A stretch of 8,509 nt of DNA from Spirochaetia bacterium UBA5368 (GTDB lineage: Bacteria > Spirochaetota > UBA4802 > UBA5368): assembly GCA_002407865.1 (NCBI GenBank), contig DHPI01000010.1:54665-63173 (forward strand), read 5' to 3'. The notes below the pieces were generated by a model that searched no databases, was not told the DNA's origin, and saw only the letters and a list, made by a program, of their open reading frames with translations. Below are positions 6,287-8,509 of the stretch, in pieces. Position 1 is the first letter of the stretch. Each line of letters begins with the position of its first letter. The position numbers were made by a program, and so were the translations under genes.

Positions 6287-6605
6287 ATTTATCAAAGCTC
6301 TTTCCACACTTTCTACAGACGCGAATTTTATTGTCGTCTTTCAACTGAACGCCCACGCGCACCCCTTTTTTGCACTTGTCACAAAACACCATGACCTTGG
6401 AAATATTGATCGGATACTCAAGGCTAATTATCCCACCTTTAGGATTTTCCTGGGACGGGCGCACAAACTTCTTTTTCTTGTTAACGCCTTCCACCACAAC
6501 ACGCCCTTTTTTCATATCTATGAAAAGGATCTTCCCCCTCCTGCCCTTATCGGCGCCGGAGAGCACCACTACGTTATCATTCTTCTTCAGTTTTGTGCTT
6601 ATCAT
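6285..6605 (-). CDS. rplX: 50S ribosomal protein L24 with C-terminal zinc-ribbon cysteines
   Basis: L24 is an assembly initiator of the 50S subunit and sits at the polypeptide exit. The product is 106 aa. The N-terminal KOW motif spans about residues 6-33 ([20 protein letters not shown]), followed by [18 protein letters not shown] and [11 protein letters not shown], all diagnostic. The C-terminal part carries two CxxC pairs (Cys75/Cys78 in VFCDKCKKG and Cys97/Cys100 in RVCRKCGK), so this copy probably binds zinc. That is a known variant of bacterial L24. The ATG has AAGAGG six bases upstream, which begins inside the rplN TAA stop. The gene is 10 bases after rplN and 11 before rplE. Confidence 0.98.
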   Translation of the reverse strand: MISTKLKKNDNVVVLSGADKGRRGKILFIDMKKGRVVVEGVNKKKKFVRPSQENPKGGIISLEYPINISKVMVFCDKCKKGVRVGVQLKDDNKIRVCRKCGKSFDK

Positions 6606-6615
6606 AACGTGCCTC

Positions 6616-7008
6616 TTATAATACCTCTGGAGCTAATGATACAATTTTAAGGAAGTTTCTGTCGCGCAGCTCCCTGGCTACGGGTCCGAAAATACGTGAG
6701 CCCTTGGGCTCGCCCTTCGTATCAATAATCGCCACCGCGTTGTCGTCGAAACGAATATACGTACCGTCTTTTCTTCGAACCGCCTTGCTGGTTCTTACCA
6801 CGACCGCCCGCAAAACGGACTTGGCATGCACCTTCTTCCCCGTCGAGTCCTTTAAGCCATACGAGGGCTGTGAATCTTTAACGGCAACAACGATAATATC
6901 GCCAACTGTCGCATATCGTCTTCTGGTGCCCCCCAGAATTTTAATACACTGAACCTTTTTTACACCGCTGTTATCAGCGACATTAAGCATTGTCTGCACC
7001 TGAATCAT
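6616..7008 (-). CDS. rplN: 50S ribosomal protein L14 with enlarged central loop
   Basis: L14 binds 23S rRNA at the subunit interface, forms bridges to 16S rRNA, and is the docking site of the silencing factor RsfS. The product is 130 aa against the usual 122-123. It has the canonical start [15 protein letters not shown], then [41 protein letters not shown] and the invariant end [28 protein letters not shown]. The extra residues lie in one place: between VKD (residue 45) and VLRAVVV (65) there are about 20 residues ([19 protein letters not shown]), where E. coli has about 12. The frame and conservation on both sides argue against a sequencing error. The ATG has AGGGG six bases upstream, overlapping the rpsQ TAG. 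Confidence 0.98.
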   Translation of the reverse strand: MIQVQTMLNVADNSGVKKVQCIKILGGTRRRYATVGDIIVVAVKDSQPSYGLKDSTGKKVHAKSVLRAVVVRTSKAVRRKDGTYIRFDDNAVAIIDTKGEPKGSRIFGPVARELRDRNFLKIVSLAPEVL

Positions 7009-7017
7009 GACGAACCC

Positions 7018-7278
7018 CTACTTTACTTTCTCAATAATCTCTACTAAACGGTAGCGCTTGTCTTTCGATAGCGGCCTGGTTTCCTCAATAAGGACGGTAT
7101 CCCCAATTGAACACTCGTTTTTTTCATCATGGCCTTTCACGCGTTTCGATCGTCTCACGGGTTTTTTATACAACGAATGCATCATCAAACGCTCTATTTC
7201 AACAACGATGGTCTTATCCATCTTATTACTGATTACTTTGCCAATTATTTGCTTCTTTTTCGATTTTGCCGTTTCCAT
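7018..7278 (-). CDS. rpsQ: 30S ribosomal protein S17
   Basis: S17 is a primary 16S rRNA-binding protein of the 5' domain, with an OB fold. The product is 86 aa, the usual 82-90. After a short lysine-rich lead ([10 protein letters not shown]) come [20 protein letters not shown] (residues 11-30), [45 protein letters not shown] and a basic end. The GDxVxIxExRPLSK motif is the S17 signature. It starts 26 bases after the rpmC stop. The nearest Shine-Dalgarno candidates are GCGGTG, eight bases away, and GGGGAG, about 13 bases away, so the site is not ideal. rplN follows after nine bases. Confidence 0.97.
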   Translation of the reverse strand: METAKSKKKQIIGKVISNKMDKTIVVEIERLMMHSLYKKPVRRSKRVKGHDEKNECSIGDTVLIEETRPLSKDKRYRLVEIIEKVK

Positions 7279-7304
7279 TTAGAAAACACCGCTCCCCACG
7301 AATA

Positions 7305-7514
7305 TTATTTTCCCTTCTGCGTACGTATTCCGAGTTCATATTCTCTTTGCAGAGTGAGTATACGCGCGATATGCTTTTTCAATTCACGGATCCTTCTGGG
7401 ATTGTCGACCTTCGATGTTACCGCCTTGAACCGTTCCTTACGTATCTCTTCCTTGGATTCTTTCAGGCTTTTATTTAATTCTTCTTGAGTCAGTTCTTGT
7501 AATTTTCCCTTCAT
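7305..7514 (-). CDS. rpmC: 50S ribosomal protein L29
   Basis: L29 is a small two-helix protein at the exit tunnel, near the SRP and trigger-factor binding site. The product is 69 aa, inside the family range of about 60-72. It shows LQELTQEELNKSLKESKEEIRKERFKAVT (helix 1, residues 5-33) and then the diagnostic NPRRIRELKKHIARILTLQRE (38-58), with a basic tail. Charged residues dominate, as expected for a hairpin of two long helices. The ATG has GAGGA seven bases upstream. The position between rplP and rpsQ is invariant in bacteria and supports the call of this otherwise low-information protein. Confidence 0.97.
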   Translation of the reverse strand: MKGKLQELTQEELNKSLKESKEEIRKERFKAVTSKVDNPRRIRELKKHIARILTLQREYELGIRTQKGK

Positions 7515-7539
7515 TATGGTTCCTCACAACCCTGTAATC

Positions 7540-7953
7540 CTACTTCTGAGCCACTGAAACAATCTTCGTCTTCACGGGCAACTTGAATGCTGCAAGCCTA
7601 AGCGCATCCTTTGCAAGCTCTTCTTCAACACCGGCAAGCTCAAACAGCACACGACCCGGTTTGATAAGCGCGACAAATCCTTCAGGATTTCCTTTTCCTT
7701 TTCCCATACGGGTTTCAGCCGGCTTTTTGGTAAACGGTTGATCAGGGAAAATACGTATCCAGAGCTTGCCGCCTCTTTTTACCGTTCTTGTTATCGCAAT
7801 ACGGGCGGCTTCAATCTGCTTACTCGATATCTTGCCACATTCAACGGATTTCAGCGCATAATCCCCGAACGCAATTCTGGAACCATTTTGCGCCTTTCCA
7901 TGCATCCTTCCGCGCTGTATTTTTCTAAATTTTGTCCTCTTCGGCATCAACAT
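7540..7953 (-). CDS. rplP: 50S ribosomal protein L16
   Basis: L16 lies near the A site and the peptidyl-transferase centre and completes 50S maturation. The product is 137 aa, the standard size. It starts [19 protein letters not shown], with FGDYALKS (residues 29-36), [32 protein letters not shown] (42-73) and [24 protein letters not shown] (77-100). Arg82 in TRMGKGKG corresponds to the arginine that is hydroxylated in E. coli. The end is [18 protein letters not shown] 7953 is chosen over the second ATG (7947) because AAAAGGG lies eight bases upstream and MLMPKR is a common family start. It begins 13 bases after the rpsC stop. Confidence 0.98.
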   Translation of the reverse strand: MLMPKRTKFRKIQRGRMHGKAQNGSRIAFGDYALKSVECGKISSKQIEAARIAITRTVKRGGKLWIRIFPDQPFTKKPAETRMGKGKGNPEGFVALIKPGRVLFELAGVEEELAKDALRLAAFKLPVKTKIVSVAQK

Positions 7954-7966
7954 AGAACTAACCCTT

Positions 7967-8509
7967 TTACTTTGTCTTTCGCTTCACAGAATATTTGTCT
8001 TCTTCGCTTTCTTCTTTCTTGGACAGGATATCCCCGTTATACACCCACACCTTGATTCCGATCAAGCCGAAGGTTGTTAACGCTTCCGCAAATCCGTAAT
8101 CTATATCCGCGCGGAGAGTATGCAGCGGCACCCTCCCCTCCTTATAGGTCTCTTCCCTTGACATTTCCGCGCCATTCAGCCGGCCGGAAATGGTAATTTT
8201 TATGCCCAGAGCACCGCCCCTGAGCGCACCAGCCATTCCCTGCTTAATGGCGCGTCTGAAAGGGAAACGTGATTCGAGCTGAGATGCAATTTGCTCGGCC
8301 ACCAGTTTTGAATTTCTCTCAGGTTTTTTTACTTCGATAATATTTATATACACATTCTTCGATGCGATCTTCTGCAGCTCGCCCTTTAAAACCTCAATAT
8401 CGGCGCCCTTCCGTCCGATTAAGAGCCCGGGACGCGCAGCATGAATATTAACATTCACCCTGTCGGGAAAACGCTCTATCCCGACTTTGTATATGCCGGC
8501 ATATACAAA
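7967..8509 (-). CDS. rpsC: 30S ribosomal protein S3 (5' end truncated by window)
   Basis: S3 forms the mRNA entry channel with S4 and S5. The frame stays open to the right edge, giving 180 residues; by comparison with E. coli about 46-48 N-terminal residues are missing. The visible part starts with [17 protein letters not shown], then the type II KH domain with [19 protein letters not shown], where IGRKG is the GxxG loop. The C-terminal domain has [35 protein letters not shown] and [20 protein letters not shown] sequence (here [21 protein letters not shown]), and [10 protein letters not shown] as KVWVYNG. A charged tail, [10 protein letters not shown] then a basic end, follows. The GTG at 8458 is an internal valine, not a start. 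The outermost 24 bases form a perfect palindrome, so codons at the edge should be treated with caution. Confidence 0.97.
   Translation of the reverse strand, partial: FVYAGIYKVGIERFPDRVNVNIHAARPGLLIGRKGADIEVLKGELQKIASKNVYINIIEVKKPERNSKLVAEQIASQLESRFPFRRAIKQGMAGALRGGALGIKITISGRLNGAEMSREETYKEGRVPLHTLRADIDYGFAEALTTFGLIGIKVWVYNGDILSKKEESEEDKYSVKRKTK
8462..8485. repeat. 7-bp inverted repeat inside rpsC
   Basis: GTCGGGA (8462-8468) and TCCCGAC (8479-8485) are perfect reverse complements with a ten-base spacer. They lie within coding sequence directly next to the edge palindrome. Probably incidental. Confidence 0.4.
8486..8509. repeat. Perfect 24-bp palindrome at the right edge
   Basis: TTTGTATATGCC is followed at once by its exact reverse complement GGCATATACAAA, with no spacer. 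It occupies exactly the last 24 bases of the window, inside the rpsC frame, where it encodes FVYAGIYK. It may be native sequence or a fold-back at a contig end. Confidence 0.85.

Noticed and set aside
6230..6330. S8 repressor-binding site at the rplX/rplE junction, as in E. coli
   Set aside because: I could not draw a helix resembling the 16S rRNA helix 21 target around the rplE start; the junction is short and taken up by the Shine-Dalgarno. Covariance-model search would be needed.
6655..6890. Frameshift or sequencing error explaining the longer L14
   Set aside because: The frame before and after the extra residues is the same and conserved to both ends, and the added length is a whole number of codons with family-like basic composition.
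8456..8458. rpsC start at GTG 8458
   Set aside because: The frame continues upstream to the window edge with S3-like sequence (GIERFPDR); this GTG is the valine in DRVNVNIH, in the middle of the KH region.
1..8509. Internal promoter or foreign/mobile insertion
   Set aside because: No gap is long enough for a clear promoter, gene order is canonical throughout, and codon character looks uniform. No transposase, repeats of IS type or defence gene is present.

Overview
This window is one uninterrupted minus-strand run of a bacterial ribosomal-protein super-operon: the end of the S10 operon, the whole spc operon and the start of the alpha operon. In transcription order, from the right edge to the left, it reads rpsC (5' end cut off by the window), rplP, rpmC, rpsQ, rplN, rplX, rplE, rpsN, rpsH, rplF, rplR, rpsE, rpmD, rplO, secY, map, infA, rpmJ, rpsM. 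Base 1 is the last base of the rpsM stop codon. All 19 genes are on the same strand and no gap exceeds about 36 bases. I see no promoter, convincing terminator, tRNA, mobile element, CRISPR array or foreign gene.

Organism: clearly a bacterium, with moderate G+C (mid-40s % by eye). It uses zinc-binding versions of S14 (61 aa), L36 and L24. The S3 C-terminal tail (KEESEEDKY followed by a basic end), the S3 segment [18 protein letters not shown] and an enlarged L14 loop resemble what I recall of Leptospira-type spirochaetes. I therefore lean towards a spirochaete of that broad affinity. This is recollection without an alignment, and the genus is not determinable here.

How the genes work together: the right half encodes 30S and 50S proteins (S3, L16, L29, S17, L14, L24, L5, S14, S8, L6, L18, S5, L30, L15). 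The middle encodes SecY, the membrane channel for nascent exported proteins, and methionine aminopeptidase, which trims N-terminal methionine from new chains. The left end encodes initiation factor IF-1, L36 and S13. Adenylate kinase (adk), which many bacteria carry between secY and map, is absent.

Many junctions are built so that the upstream stop codon forms part of the next gene's Shine-Dalgarno sequence, suggesting tight translational coupling. For six genes I chose a start downstream of the longest open frame, because family length, ribosome-binding-site spacing and conserved N-termini agree on it (infA, rpsN, rplE, rpsE, rpmD, rplF).

I did not find a previously undescribed system. The points worth a second look are small: a perfect 24-bp palindrome lying exactly at the right edge (possibly an assembly-end artefact), two perfect intergenic hairpins beside rpmJ, the enlarged L14 loop, and the stop/Shine-Dalgarno architecture.
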